A stretch of DNA of 64,000 nt, from NCBI GenBank assembly GCA_012934845.2, contig WNNJ02001591.1, forward strand, positions 61,914 to 125,913. Reading direction: 5' to 3'. Made by a program: the position numbers and the translations under genes. Shown here in pieces: positions 22,730 to 34,641 of the stretch (position 1 is its first letter; the number at the start of each line of letters is the position of its first letter). This DNA is from Pomphorhynchus laevis (taxonomy: Eukaryota; Acanthocephala; Palaeacanthocephala; Echinorhynchida; Pomphorhynchidae). The notes beneath the pieces were generated by a model that worked only from the letters and a program-made list of their open reading frames with translations, did not search any database and had not been told where the DNA came from.

Positions 22730-22915
22730 CAGGGGTTCTCATTTTTATAGACACCTTTTCTCATTTTTATAGACACCTTTTTGCATTTTTATAGACACCT
22801 TTTCTCATTTTTATAGACACCTTTTTGCATTTTTATAGACACCTTTTTACATTTTTATAGACACCTTTTCTCATTTTTATAGACACCTTTTTGCATTTTT
22901 ATAGACACCTTTTGT
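22730..22915. repeat. Left terminal iteron array (8 units)
   Basis: Eight copies of atttttatagacacc spaced 22 bp apart with variable linkers (ttttctc, tttttgc, tttttac). The opposite end carries five inverted copies. I infer transposase-binding sites; the two linker variants alternate partly regularly. Confidence 0.9.
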
Positions 22916-22969
22916 AAAAAAACAGGCCAAATTTCATAATATAAATAAAAAATAAAACATATTTATTGA

Positions 22970-24040
22970 TCAGATAAAGTCTACCTTTGCCAATGCTTTA
23001 ACAATCCATCTTCTCATATCACGGAAATAACCAACAGTTATGAAATCCACTTCTTGTAAAGTCTCTTCAACAGTGACTATAAGCCCAGAAACCGTTGTAG
23101 ACCTTTCTTTTCTCTTTACATGTGCCTTCAAGCATGAAAAAAATTCTTCTATTGGTTTCAACTGAGGAGAATACGGAGGCAAAAATTTTAGTATATAATT
23201 TTTTCTGGCAAATGCTTCACTAACTTCTGCTGTCTTATGTATGGAAGCATTATCCATAACAATAAACTTTCTTTGAAGGGGATCTAAAGATGGAAGCTTG
23301 TTATTTATAAAGGATAATAAATCTGAAGATTTGAAACTTCCTACTTTCAATTCATATGCAAGGACACCTCCTGTAGTTATTGCACATAAAAGTGAAACGT
23401 TTACACCTTTTGAATTGGGAACGCTGATATAACTCTTAGTATTCCTTGGAGAGTATCCTAAGTTTTGGTGCATGTGGAGATTAAATCCCGATTCGTCGAG
23501 GAAAATCAGTTGTTCGTCATTGATAATCTGTAGTTGTGTAGCATAAAGAGCCCTTACAACTTTATTTTCGTTGCTGTTTCTATTGATTGGTACCAATGTA
23601 AGTGTTTTCCTGGTGTAATTCATTTTATCTTTAATTATTCTGGAAACTGTTGATACGGAATAAGATACAGTAGGGTTGTAAGTATCAAGCTTATCTTTTA
23701 TAGACGCAAGATTTATTACAGGATTGGAAGCAATCTCTAGTGCTATTATATTCTTTTCGAAATAATAATCCTTTATAGCCATAATTTTCTTTTCTGCTGA
23801 TGATTTAAATGTGGAGAGATCGTTAAATTCACCTGTAAGATATCTTTTGTACATTCTATGTACTGTGCTCTTAGATAAGTTAAGCAAGTCAGGTAGTTGT
23901 TTCATTTTAAACTCGCCACTTAGCAATCCTTTAAAATATTCAACCATTGTCTTCGTAATCATCTGACGTGTCTTGCGTATGTACGTAGTTCTTTCACCTT
24001 CTTCATTGACATTTGTTCTTTGTTCGTCTTCGGAAAACAT
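22970..24040 (-). CDS. Tc1/IS630-type transposase, DD34E
   Basis: 356 codons, open from ATG to stop. Residues about 45-68 form a helix-turn-helix (MKQLPDLLNLSKSTVHRMYK) and a second DNA-binding half follows to about 140. The catalytic triad is visible: D182 in IFLDESGFN, D263 in IVMDNASIHKT and E298 in YSPQLKPIEEF; 34 residues separate the second D from E. About 340-360 residues is normal for the family. The enzyme would cut at the iterated ends and reinsert at TA. Its 5' end lies 45 bp from the right iteron array. No damage is seen. A dead relative lies at 1-535. Confidence 0.92.
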   Translation of the reverse strand: MFSEDEQRTNVNEEGERTTYIRKTRQMITKTMVEYFKGLLSGEFKMKQLPDLLNLSKSTVHRMYKRYLTGEFNDLSTFKSSAEKKIMAIKDYYFEKNIIALEIASNPVINLASIKDKLDTYNPTVSYSVSTVSRIIKDKMNYTRKTLTLVPINRNSNENKVVRALYATQLQIINDEQLIFLDESGFNLHMHQNLGYSPRNTKSYISVPNSKGVNVSLLCAITTGGVLAYELKVGSFKSSDLLSFINNKLPSLDPLQRKFIVMDNASIHKTAEVSEAFARKNYILKFLPPYSPQLKPIEEFFSCLKAHVKRKERSTTVSGLIVTVEETLQEVDFITVGYFRDMRRWIVKALAKVDFI

Positions 24041-24084
24041 AATTAAGGGCTTAAAAAATATTTCTTATTTTTGAGAAAAGGTGT

Positions 24085-24193
24085 CTATAAAAATAAGAAA
24101 AGGTGTCTATAAAAATGAGAAAAGGTGTCTATAAAAATGCAAAAAGGTGTCTATAAAAATAAGAAAAGGTGTCTATAAAAATGAGAACCCCTG
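24085..24193. repeat. Right terminal iteron array (5 units)
   Basis: Five copies of ggtgtctataaaaat in 22-bp spacing, the inverted counterpart of the left array, ending atgagaacccctg at the TA target site. It lies just upstream of the transposase start, so it may also contain the promoter. Confidence 0.9.
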
Positions 24194-24199
24194 TATGAC

Positions 24200-24384
24200 A
24201 TTCGAGACACGTAGATTGCCTTATAAAACATTTATAAAAATTTATTTTGTGGCAATTATGAATCGGTGTCATTTACAGGCCCACAAAAATGAAAATATGG
24301 ATGACAAATATTTTTAATGTAGCGGAAATACACATCTTTTCATCCCTCTGCAGTGTTTAGCAGCCGCGTGGTTCACATGTGAAA
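24200..24384. other. Short spacer
   Basis: No supported feature between the transposon and the next LINE end. Confidence 0.4.
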
Positions 24385-24600
24385 CAGCCTTATAATGGAA
24401 ATTGTGATGGCCACTAACCAGAGGACTTTGACTTTTAAGGATCTCTTAAAAACAAGTTGAAGGGCAATATGGACGCACTCTCAAGTTTTCTTTGACTGTC
24501 TATTCTGTCTTTTTTGTTTTTACTTTCTTTATATTTCCTTTTTTAAATGTGATGCTCCTGTATGAGCCTGCGTGCTCTTTTGGTGGTCTATGGTAATAAT
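24385..24600 (+). mobile_element. 5'-truncated CR1-like LINE 3' end
   Basis: This closely matches the 3' end of the minus-strand copy at 26283-26620 but lies on the + strand: an MEIVMATN-like codon stretch, a T-rich block (tttttgtttttactttc), then gtatgagcctgcgtgctct and ggtggtctatggtaataat. Only about 215 bp remain. Confidence 0.7.
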
Positions 24601-24784
24601 GAACCGGGAGTAACGAAGGCAGAGGATTGTCAATAAAATCAATTTAGTAAAAGTGATAGTTTTTGTTTGAAGACACAGAATGGTGATAAAGGAAGTATAC
24701 TATGTAATTTGTTCCATAGGTTCGTGCGACAATTAAGAAAATTGTAGGCCAAAGATGTGCGGTGGTGGGGTATATATAACAATA

Positions 24785-26200
24785 GGGAGCTATTATTATA
24801 ACAAATAGAAGCAAATGAGCTACAAGTCCGTGTCGCTTACAAAACATGATAAAATAAAAATAAAAAACACCAACAAAAAAATTCAATTAAATAGTAGTTG
24901 CAAATTCCTTCTTTCGGCTTCGATGGCTTTCTTGATAGCATCACTAGATATACTACTAGAGATATCAAGGCACTTTAGTGCATTCCACCCGTTAATTACC
25001 CTGGTTGCAAATCGATGGTGAACAGGAATTCTTGTAGTTAACTTTATTAATTTCCACACATGCTCACGAGTTTCTCGTCTATCATTCACGGATAATAAGC
25101 TAGAGATACCACCAAAGCCATCGAAAACAATTTTGACTGCAGTTGATAAATCAATGGCTGATTTGCGATATTTCAATGTGCCGACACGTAGAGATGTCAA
25201 ACGTTCAGCATATCTCAAATTGGAGAAATTCGGAATCATTCGTGACCCTTTACGTAACAAGTTCTCAATGTCACGGGATTCCCTTAAAGTATGTGGATAA
25301 GTTACAGGTAAACCGTATTCGAAGATGGGAAGAATATAAGAGCAAAATAGTCGCTTGAACATTGATGGAGTTATCCGATCAAAAGACTTGAAAAACATCC
25401 ATAAAATACGATAGCCTCGATTACAAATATATCTAGTGTGGACATTAGTTTTTAAGCTACTGGTCATCATCACACCAAGATCTTTGAATTCACCCACTCG
25501 GCCTATCTGAATCGAACCTATCTGATACGATGAGTTTAGTGAAGAACCAATGGACATATGCGCACATTTAGAGGGGTTAACCCTCAAACCATTTTCCGCT
25601 GACCATTTTTCTAGACATGTCAGATCATCTTGAAGGATCTTAATGTCCCTTCCGTCTCTAATAGGCCGCCATATCTTAACATCGTCAGCATACATTACGA
25701 CATCAGAACGAATTACAGATGGGAGATCATTGATATAGACAATAAAAAGAAGTGGGGAGATAACAGCACCCTGTGGAACGCCAGAATGAATAACGAATGA
25801 GGTGGACATATCTGCACCTACACGTACTTTGAAAGAGCGTGAACTTAAGTAATTTGCAATCCAGGCGACATACATAGGACAAACACTAAGTGACCTCAAT
25901 TTGTGAATGAGTCAATCATGCGGAACTGAATCAAAAGCATGAGAGAAATCTACCAAAAGTATATCAGATTGAACTCGTTCATCTAATGAAGACTGCCATG
26001 CGTTGGAAGAAACCAAAAGATTACTTATTGTTGATCTATTTGGTCTGAAACCGTGTTGTGAGTCAGTGAGTTTACCGTTTAGTTCGAGATGATTTTCCAC
26101 TGTGAAATAGAGCATCTGGTGATCAATGTGACCAAACATGTCGAGCCAATTTAGAGTGTGCAGTCGGAAGTGAGGTAATCGAATTACTCAAGACGAGAAA
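24785..26200 (-). mobile_element. 5'-truncated CR1-like LINE, RT and C-terminus
   Basis: Minus-strand frame from about 26139 to 24883 with a single in-frame TGA (25912-25914). The RT is visible from the fingers (DSQHGFRPNRST) through motif A (ILLVDFSHAFDSVPHD), motif B (SGVPQGAVISPLLF) and motif C (YADDVKIWRPI), to the thumb (DLGVMMTSSLKT) and C-terminus. The tail reads gtagctcatttgc and ttgttataataat near 24785. The endonuclease and ORF1 are absent, as expected of 5' truncation. One stop only, so it is a fairly young copy. Confidence 0.82.
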
Positions 26201-26335
26201 TGACACAGATAGCGGAATTATTATTTGTAATGAAGTTAGATGCGTCGTCGGCAAAATTATTAAAATACACGCTGGATGTACATTATTACTATAGACCACC
26301 AAAAGAGCGCGCAGGCTCATACAGGGGCATCACAT

Positions 26336-28720
26336 TTAAAAGAAGGAAATATAAAGAAAGTAAAAACAAAAAAAGACAAAAAAGGCAGTCAAAGAAAAAT
26401 TAAGAGAGGGTCTATATTGTCCTAACTTGTTTTTATGGAGATACTTAAAAGTCTTCCGATTAGTGGCCATCACAATTTCCATTGGGAGGCTGTTCCACGA
26501 TAAGCAACGTCCATATCCTCTCAGATTAAGTCGAGTCCGCACAGATAGAACATCGGTGCATAGATGATCACTGGACGAAAATATATTGTAAACCATCGTT
26601 AATTCGCTCTCCACATGGATGTACTCGATTGTCTGTATTCACAATTTACGGATACGCTCTGCATAGGGGACAGCGAATGGCCCACGCACACGTTTGGAAT
26701 CCCAATCTCAAAGGCTTTTCGAGAACTCTTCGATCACGTTTTGTAGTAGGATATGCATATATCAGAATAGACCGGATGTAGCTGTTGAATATCCTAACAA
26801 AAAGAGGTCCGGAAACGCTTTGGAAGACACGCAGTAGCATGCCAAGCTGACGAATTGTTCGGGATGCAACAGTCACGTTGTGAGAGGTGGCCTTCAGATT
26901 GGATGTTATCATCACACCCAAGTCAATGAGCCTTTCGACTTTCTGGATCATCAATCCTCCAATATAGTATTGTGTATCCGGGAAACGTCGGCTAATATGC
27001 GTATGAGCACACTTAGCAACGTTCAATTTGAGCCCATGAGTATGTGCCCACGATTGAATCATAATCATCTTTCACGAACCAACAGAATATTGGTTGTGGT
27101 AGAGTGATCTGCTCGAAAGCCATGTTGTGCAGTGGTCATGATATTTGCGCTTATTACATGACGTTCCATACCAGAGGGAATGATACGTTCCATGATCTTA
27201 CTGCAGATGCTCATTAAGTTACTCGGGTGATAATGTTCGATTTTAGATACGTCTTCCTTTTTATAGATTGAGACTACAATTACATTCCGTCAATCGTTGG
27301 GGATGACGCCATATTCCAAACATTTACTGAATATACTAGTAAGAGGGCAGCATATTATGGATGCGACGTTCTTTAGAAAAATAGACGGTATTCCGGTTAA
27401 CCCCGCCGAGTAAGTAGATTTTAGGTTCTGTATAGGATTTTACAAATTCAGGGTTGACTATTTGATGACGTTTTGGTGAACATGAAACTAAAAGGGTGCT
27501 GTACGGAGGAAATCATTTGATCAGCAACTGTATCGGAGAACACCACCAAAGTGTGTAGCAAATATGTTCGGAAAACATTTTTGATCGGTCGTTGTATGAT
27601 CGTTGTGATCGGTTAACACAGAGAGCCGACATCGAGACGATAAGGAACGTCGAACATATGAATAGAAGCGGCAAGGGTCGGTGTGAATTAATTGGATAGT
27701 ACTCATTTCAAATAATCTCCGTTTATTACGGATAAGAGAGCATTCACGATTCCGAATTACTTTGAAATCATCAAAAGTGAGATGTCCATTGCAGATCATT
27801 GACCATGCCTCGTTCCTATCATTTATGGCCGACCGCACTTCAGAATCCGGCCATCTCTTACTCACTGGGGAGGAACGAACTACGCGCAGTGAAGTAGATC
27901 GTCGATATACTGACACGATGGTGTTGCGGACGATACAACATAGTTGTTTTAGAGTAGATGAAGACGGAGAAGGCCATACGACTTGCTGCAAGAGATGGTT
28001 TGCTAGAACAAAATTCGTTTTGAATGGATTAAGTGCGGGTTCAACGACTAAGGTGGAATATATATCAGCACGTATTCAACCCAAAATAACTGTGTGATCA
28101 CTTTTACCAATAGGACAGTCCTGTCTGATATCCGTAACGAGATTATTTGAAGAGGCAAGACATGCATCAAGCAGTGAAGATTAAGTTCCACAGCGTGTTG
28201 GATTGTCTACGAGTAGAAAAAGGCAGCATTCATTTATACAGTCGATCAGACCACGGGAGTGAAAGTCACAACATTGTATTGGTGTGTAGTCAGACCAATC
28301 AACATGCGGCATATTAAGATCGCCAATGAAGACAAACGGATGTGAGGCGTGCACACGTAAATCAGTCGTCAAGCTGACAGAGCCGGATAAGAGAGATCTG
28401 TAAACTGCTCCCACCTTACATAACAAAGTGTCAGCAACGTAAATACGAAACCATATCGATTCATACTGTTCACTTGGGTCACAGGATAGGATAATGTCAC
28501 GTGCAGACAGATCCTAAGAAATGCAGACCAGCACCCCTCCGCCTCGACGAGACGTCCTGTCGGTCCGATGACAAACATATCCGTCAATGCTAATTTCACT
28601 ATCACTCTGGGATGAATTGATCCACGTTTCACAAAATACGGCAACACCCGATTTCAAAATGTGAACACGGCACACAAGCTCATCATTCTTGAAAAATAAA
28701 CCACGGATGTTCGACATATT
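26336..28720 (-). pseudogene. CR1-like ORF2 remnant (endonuclease, RT with core deletion)
   Basis: Endonuclease blocks: MSNIRGLFFKNDEL, FCETWINS, SRRGGGVLV, VFIGDLNMPHVDW. The linker region RSAINDRNEAW follows at 27521-27991, RT fingers near 27100-27330, then a jump to HGLKLNVAKCAH and LIDLGVMITSNL. The C-terminal WNSLPMEIV block is in 26336-26614. The catalytic YADD and motif A are gone. Confidence 0.75.
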
Positions 28721-28832
28721 TAGAATCAGACCATTAGCTTTTCAATGTCGATCCCTGATCACCTTGCCAAAAGATATTTCAATGGTGCTCCCACTCAATT
28801 TATGCCCTCGAATTGATAATACGAGGAGGCTG

Positions 28833-30359
28833 CTACAATGAGAGAGGTGCAGTAGTCGCACTGAGTGACGCGATGTAGCTCTTCGACACACTCGTCAACC
28901 CATCGAGTTGCAGCCAGTTAAAGGTTGACGTGCGCTGCACCACGCAAAAATTCCTGATCATAAGATTGCGCTCCCCTTTTGAGCGCCGATCATAAATTTT
29001 CGTAATAGCCACCTTAAGGAGCATCATATCTTCTCTCCTGAGATCTCTCGATAAACAAATACCAGACTCTTTGAGACGATAAGAGTGATGAAATACTAAA
29101 TCAGCAAGTTCCTCATTAGAGAAAATCACTTTTAGCAGCCGAGGACACCGATGCAATCTTTTGAAGGCCTTCATAAGTGAAAAACATACTCAACGTGAAT
29201 TCCTAAGCTAGTTTCAGATTGAAAATTGGCAAACAGGAAGCAAATAATTGACCGAATACTGTTCTGATCCTCCTTTGAACGAATATCATTGTTTGTCATT
29301 ACGGGCTCCCTTAAGTTAGCAGTGATCAAGTATCTACAACGATTTGATTTTGCATAAATAGGCTGGCTAATACTCGTAAATCTGGCATGAGTGAGCGCGG
29401 TGGACCTCAAGTTTTTCCGCAAACGCTGCTTGTTGATAGAAAGAACACCATGAGAGAGACCGGGTGACAGTAGGCGTTATGTTGATCATGGATTGGCATC
29501 ACCAATCTGTTAGCGTTTCCATTTGAAAAGTCAATGCAGGAAGTACGATTGTTGATTAACACACTCATATCTGCGTCGCCAACTATGACATTGAAGTTAT
29601 GATCACACATTACAATGGGTTCTGTAGAATGATCGATACTATCGCCATTATTCTTCACCATCAAAGCAGGCACTCTGAGTTTAGAGCTATCACAGCGAAC
29701 AATCCTCTTCGTCGACGCGAGTGCTGCCACCACAAGCTGTGCTGATTGTCGATACATCACTAGTTCGACGTTCCTCAACGAGCTGACAATTATTCCCACG
29801 TATTTTTCAGAAGAGGAAAATCAGGGACGTGCTGAGCAATATTTAGAAGAGAAATCACATTTTCCGTAGTCATCGCTCCGGCTTTCAAACCCTAGTGCAT
29901 CATCACCTTGCTTGGCAAGGTTAGCGTATGTCTCGTCGTTCTTGTCGTAATTAAGGTCATTGTTATCATCTGACTGAAAAAACGAGAGTGTTAGCCAATG
30001 TGTCATGATTACAGTTTTGCAGTGGCGGTGCTCTGGAAGGCTGAACACACTGATAGTTTTTTCATAGGTGGGTGGCCTTTCATCTCCAATAATCGTGCAC
30101 TTGCTGGTCGCAACGGTGTTGACCAACCACTAGCAAGGGTAGCATTCCGGGCAACGATAGGTTCGCACATTGCGGAGTGTGTATTTTTCAGTTCCAATTT
30201 TTTGCTGATAACCTCCAGTGTTTGTATTTTGCTAGCAGAGCAGAATCCGCAGATGATTCGACCATCTGTGTTTTGAGATACATCCTTTCTACAGGAGATC
30301 ATCGTCCATAGATCGCATCCTTTTGAATCACATGCGATCTGAATATCGCAATACTCCAC
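28833..30359 (-). pseudogene. CR1-like ORF1 remnant with zinc finger
   Basis: The 30009-30359 segment holds the N-terminal finger: CDSKGCDLWTM, then ICGFCSASKIQTL, with the same Cys spacing as in the L2-like ORF at 11331. Further fragments carry low-complexity linker codons. The 28833-29174 segment holds the RNA-binding core (LLKVIFSNEELADLVFHH, KGERNLMIRNFCVVQ). Several frame changes separate them. It shows what the full ORF1 of the 18845-22700 element looked like. Confidence 0.7.
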
Positions 30360-30625
30360 AGGAGTAGATATCGAAAGGACCCTTGCTTAATGCACGGCCA
30401 CGTTTAGCAGGTTTCGTGGATTTAAAAAGTGTACAATCCTTACTACCTCGTCAAGTGCTTTTTCGGCATCTCCGAAGAATTGATGACCGTACTCGAGCGA
30501 GTCCGGAGCGAATTCGGCTTTCGATCCTATCGCAGTCAGAGCTCTTGTATCATGGGATGACTTTGTTGAAAATGCGTTTTCGTTGTCGTTGAAATTAGTT
30601 TTCGTTGAAACTCGTTGTTGGTGTA

Positions 30626-31450
30626 AGTATTTATAAGAATCAAGACAATTTTTTAACTAGTGATTCTAATTTGTCTCTAAAATGTATGTTATTTATCTCT
30701 CAAACTTTTTTAAGTGAATATATGTATATCCGGATCACACATAGTATGATATCAAGAATAATGTTTTTCTTATAAGCATAAATAAAAAACTTTTAAATAG
30801 TCACTTTTAGAAAAATGCAGTTGCGAAGAAGTTTGGATAATTTTTACTTTTAACGATAAAAATTATAATTTTACTCTTACTTGATTTTCGTTATTCCTTT
30901 TCATTGTCGAGCATTACATTTTACACGGGAAAAATTTCACACATATTACTTACGTTTTGAATATCGATTTTTGCTGATGTGTTTTGCTGTTTGATAATGT
31001 GCTTTCACTGAATTTTCAAGCAATCTTTTATGACTTAATTTAGTAACATTTAGTATTGTAGATATCTACTAAATAAGCTTTTGAAAGTATGGTTCTATTA
31101 AAAAAGACGGGCTATTTCGTCGTTTATGACTTGACATATATTTATATTCGAAAAGTAGTAATTTTTGCCTGAAATTCATTATTAGAAGCCAGTGACATAG
31201 AAGTATCTCCGAATATTTTTCCATTTGTAAAAATTAGTTTCACACAACGTCATGTTGTCTTTTTTATTTCCTTCATTTTAAATATTTTCGAGCATTTTTA
31301 TAGCTCGCAAACAATAGCTCTAAACATGATATTTGACGAAATAGCAAAAATTCATTTTATCTTTTTTCTGTACTAAATTTTCCTTCTTAAATCAAATATA
31401 GAAACATGCGAGAATTATGATTCAAGTTAAAGCCAAAGCTAAGTAAATTT
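30626..31450. other. AT-rich region 5' of the GW182-like gene
   Basis: No coding block recognised. It presumably contains the promoter, 5' UTR or an intron upstream of the first exon I can support; no core promoter element stands out. Confidence 0.4.
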
Positions 31451-31501
31451 TGAGTAGTTTTGGATTTGCTACCTCCTGTATCAAGTACAGCAATTAATGA
31501 A

Positions 31502-31963
31502 ATGAAAGGCATGACGAATGATCTACTTAACGAAACCATTGCATCGGCATTAGTACTTGCAGGGGACGACGATTATTATAACAATGATGCCGATGACGAT
31601 AATTACACATATTTGTCGAGCAGTAACAGCACTATTCTAAGTCCTATTCGGGATTATCGAAAGCCACCAATGCTGGCACAGCTCGCAAGCAATAGCGGTA
31701 AACAGGATAGCATAAACAGCAGCAGCGGATCAACGACGACCTTTAGCAGCATCGGAAGTGAGTTAACGTCGCCTTCATTAACATCAACGACGGGATTAAA
31801 TGTCAATCTTAATATCAGTGAGGCAAATTTTCTGCCACCGACACCCGTAGCAAAAGCAGTGGTTTGCACTGGATGGCCAGGCTCAGATCATGAAGTTACA
31901 GTTGATCTCCACGAAAAAGGCACTCAAATTTGGGGAGATCCCGATTTGTCGTCAAAGCAGCCT
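31502..31963 (+). CDS. GW182/TNRC6-like gene, first recognised coding exon
   Basis: The frame is open from 31454 (after a TGA) and the first ATG is 31502 (MKGMTNDLLNET); the true start is uncertain and an upstream exon is possible. The exon is Ser/Thr/Asn-rich and ends with the Trp motifs CTGWPGSD and TQIWGDPDLSSKQP, the GW/WG signature by which GW182 proteins bind Argonaute. The donor CCT|GTAAGA at 31964 is in phase 0 and joins to 34236. GW182 proteins act in the cytoplasm in microRNA silencing. The assignment is from family knowledge plus the exon 4 match. Confidence 0.68.
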
Positions 31964-32257
31964 GTAAGATCATTTTTAATTGCGTCGTTGCTTTAGCAAA
32001 TTTTGTTTGTATCATCTTTTATGCCGGTATTTAGCACTGTGTTGCACACAGACTAAAATTCTGTGAATACCTTTTTATTAAAGTTTTACAATAGCAATTT
32101 AGTTCTATGATCGAACGTATCGTACACAAAGTAACATATACTTTGTAAACATAATTTAATAAACAGTTCAGTGTGAAAAGCAATAAATATTTTTAAAAAG
32201 ATTGTTGTTTCTATAATTGTTTTTATATTTGTTAATATTTATATTATCTATTGAAAT

Positions 32258-33520
32258 AAATCAGCTCAGCTAACGGAGTCTACTTATTTTATAGTATATA
32301 TAAATTGAAAATAATGATAAATAAAACTAAATAATTAAATAATAAATAATTATAAATAATAAATAATTATTATATAAAATTTTATATAATTTATAAAAGC
32401 AACCCCTCGTTTGCAGTACGCATAAGCCATTATCTTTATGATTATTAAACGATGACGGCAGGCGTTCCGAAGGGATCGATCATTAGTCCGACTCTCTTTA
32501 ATATATATGTGATGATATCACAAACAGCTTAACGTCATAATATGTTACCTATGCAGATGATCTTAAGGTTTGGAGGCGAATCATTGATGAGTCCGATGTT
32601 AGCGATCTTCAAAAAGACCTGGATTCCATAAATAAATGGTGTATATCCAATGGGCTGATGATAAATGCGACTAAATGTAGATATATGCGGATCGGCTCCC
32701 CAGATATTCGTTGCTCCTATCAAATTTGAAACATGTTGATTGATTCTACAGATAAAATCGATGATTTAGGGGTATTTACGCTTAATACGCTCGATATGAG
32801 CGCTCACGCAAATAAGGTTTCGGCTAATAGCCGTCGTACTATTGGCATCATTAGACGATCTTTTGGATCACTAGATGTATGTAGCTTCAGAATAATATAC
32901 AAGGCCCTTATTGAATCTTGCATGCTCTACGCATCTCCCGCAGCGTATCTACATCTGCGCAAGAACATTGTGGCTTACGAATCGATTCTCCGGTCGGCTA
33001 CTCGTCTTGTTCCCGCTGTCAAAGACCTGCCGTTTGACCAGAAGTTAGAAATCCTAGGTGTTTCAACGGTTTGTGAAAGTTTGGTAAAAGCTGATCTTAT
33101 GCTGGTATGTTTGGCAATTTTATTGCCCACTCATCCCCTTATCTTCATGTTTTGCCTATGCAACTACGAGCAGTTACGTGGACATCGACTAACGCTCAAA
33201 CATCGTAGAAAAGTCCATCGACATTATCAGGATATCAGAGATCGAGCAATAAACAGTTGGAACAGGCTCCCGTCATCTGCAATTGAATGCCGGAACATCC
33301 GAGAATTTCGGCGTGCGTTGAATAGTGTATCGCTCTCATAGGAAGTCGAACCTGATTTGGATTGCTTTTTGTTTTACTGACATTGTACTTTTACATTGAG
33401 ATTCAGCCAAACAAGTCATCGCTCATCGGCTGTTGTATACTAATAATAAAATTTAAGATTGGAATTTAAAATGAATATTGATTTTTATGAATTGATTAAT
33501 AAATAATAGACCATGTGCCA
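32258..33520 (-). mobile_element. PLE-tail copy interrupted by a CR1 fragment (intron 1)
   Basis: 32258-32395 (aatcagct-agctaacggagtctac onward) and 33455-33520 (ttttatgaattgattaataa) match consecutive parts of the minus-strand PLE tail at 4283-4620. Between them lies the CR1-like piece 32396-33450. So the PLE tail was there first and the LINE inserted into it, within intron 1 of the GW182-like gene. It is a fragment only. Confidence 0.6.
32396..33455 (+). mobile_element. 5'-truncated CR1-like LINE in intron 1
   Basis: Begins within RT motif B (AGVPKGSIISPTLFNIYV), keeps motif C (TYADDLKVWRRI), has a TGA before the block starting NMLIDSTDKIDDLGV, and runs open from 32733 to 33341 through the thumb and C-terminal block (EQLRGHRLTLK, INSWNRLPSSAIE). 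The 3' tail gctcatcggctgttgtatac, taataataaa lies near 33440. Few lesions, so relatively young; sense orientation to the host gene. Confidence 0.8.
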
Positions 33521-34235
33521 AAATCAAAATTCAATAGCTTAAAATTTTAATTATTAAATTCAAAATTATTAAATTTAATAATTCAATAATTTAGAAATAC
33601 TGCCAAAATTAAAATTTTAGTATTTTATCACGCCAGCGTTATCAATAAAATTTTGGTTACATTGAATAGCCAAAATATAAATTCATAAATAAACTCCCTG
33701 ATCGTTTAATGCTATCAGAAACTTAATTTATACATTAACTTCCTCGCTTTAAGCTATAACCATTTACAGTTATGTGGTCCTCTTAGCTATCGCCAAAATA
33801 TTATAACATTGAATGAAGTTACTTTGTAGGCATTTAATATTCAAATAATCATGTATGTATAGTTTTAGTTAAGATAGACTCGTCGAAAAATTTTTGTATA
33901 CTGTTTTGTACCATCGTCAGCATGACTACGCACAAATTAGAAAAGAAATTGAAAATAAAAAGCGAAATTTTATGTACAAAATGTATAATCACAAATACTT
34001 GAGAGGCATATGTCGTCAATATAAAGTCATATATCATTAATTCCTTTGTCGTATATTAACGAAAATACTGCCGAATCTAAATACATATCGTAAGGTGAGC
34101 GATTTAAATTATAGATACAGTATATCTAATGATCGTGATTGCTTGCTTTCATATTTGACTACCGATTTTGATCGTAGGATGTAAAATCCTTGATCCAACC
34201 TTATTTTTAGTCGTAATTTTATAAATGTTTTCTAG

Positions 34236-34592
34236 GTAATACGATGGTTAAGCAGCAATCGATGTAATTGTATGCATGTTGATATTAAACCGACTAATAA
34301 TCAAACAACCTTGTTGCTGAATTCACCATTGAATGAACAACAACCTGACGAGAATCAACGCCCCCTAATCGTCGTTAACCTCGAAGATGACAATAAAGAA
34401 GATAAAATATATATGAATTCTAATGAAACACGTTGTTTGCCCAACGATTCTTCATCGTCACTTTCCTCTTCTAATTTATATTCTTCCCAGGAAGTCTCAA
34501 AATCCCCGTGTAATTTATCTCATTCATTTGAAGAATCGTCCCCTAAATCATTAACACGACAGAATAAACACAATAGAAATGCTTTCAATCAG
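34236..34592 (+). CDS. GW182/TNRC6-like gene, exon 2
   Basis: Acceptor tgttttctag|GTAATAC; the reading frame then gives VIRWLSSNRCNCMHV and continues through an Asn/Ser/Glu-rich 119-codon exon to NAFNQ, with donor CAG|GTATTT at 34593. Both junctions are phase 0, matching exons 1 and 3. An in-frame TAG immediately precedes the acceptor-derived start, which supports the splice site. The linker contains one Trp and acidic patches but no folded domain that I recognise. Confidence 0.65.
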
Positions 34593-34641
34593 GTATTTTC
34601 TGTATTTATAATTTAGATATTTACAGATATTTGTTATATTT

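Larger units (their letters stand above)
22730..24193 (-). mobile_element. Complete Tc1/IS630-type DNA transposon
   Basis: 1,464 bp bounded by CAGGGGTTCTCATTTTTAT and its inverted copy, flanked by a TA on each side (22728-22729, 24194-24195), the usual target duplication of this superfamily. One uninterrupted transposase frame lies inside on the minus strand. Both ends are arrays of a 22-bp unit, eight near 22730-22915 and five near 24085-24193. Open frame, matching ends and clean TA target make it a candidate for recent or current activity. Confidence 0.93.
26283..30625 (-). mobile_element. Full-span CR1-like LINE lacking the RT core
   Basis: On the minus strand it runs from an ORF1 start near 30595 (MPKKHLTR) through the zinc finger, ORF1 core, endonuclease, RT fingers, RT thumb and 3' tail (gagcctgcgcgctctttt, then tctatagtaataat near 26283). 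Frameshifts and stops are numerous. Between the fingers block (HGFRADHSTTTNILL) and the thumb (HTHGLKLNVAKCAH), near 27085, about 130 codons with RT motifs A to C are missing. This copy cannot encode an active RT. Confidence 0.8.
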
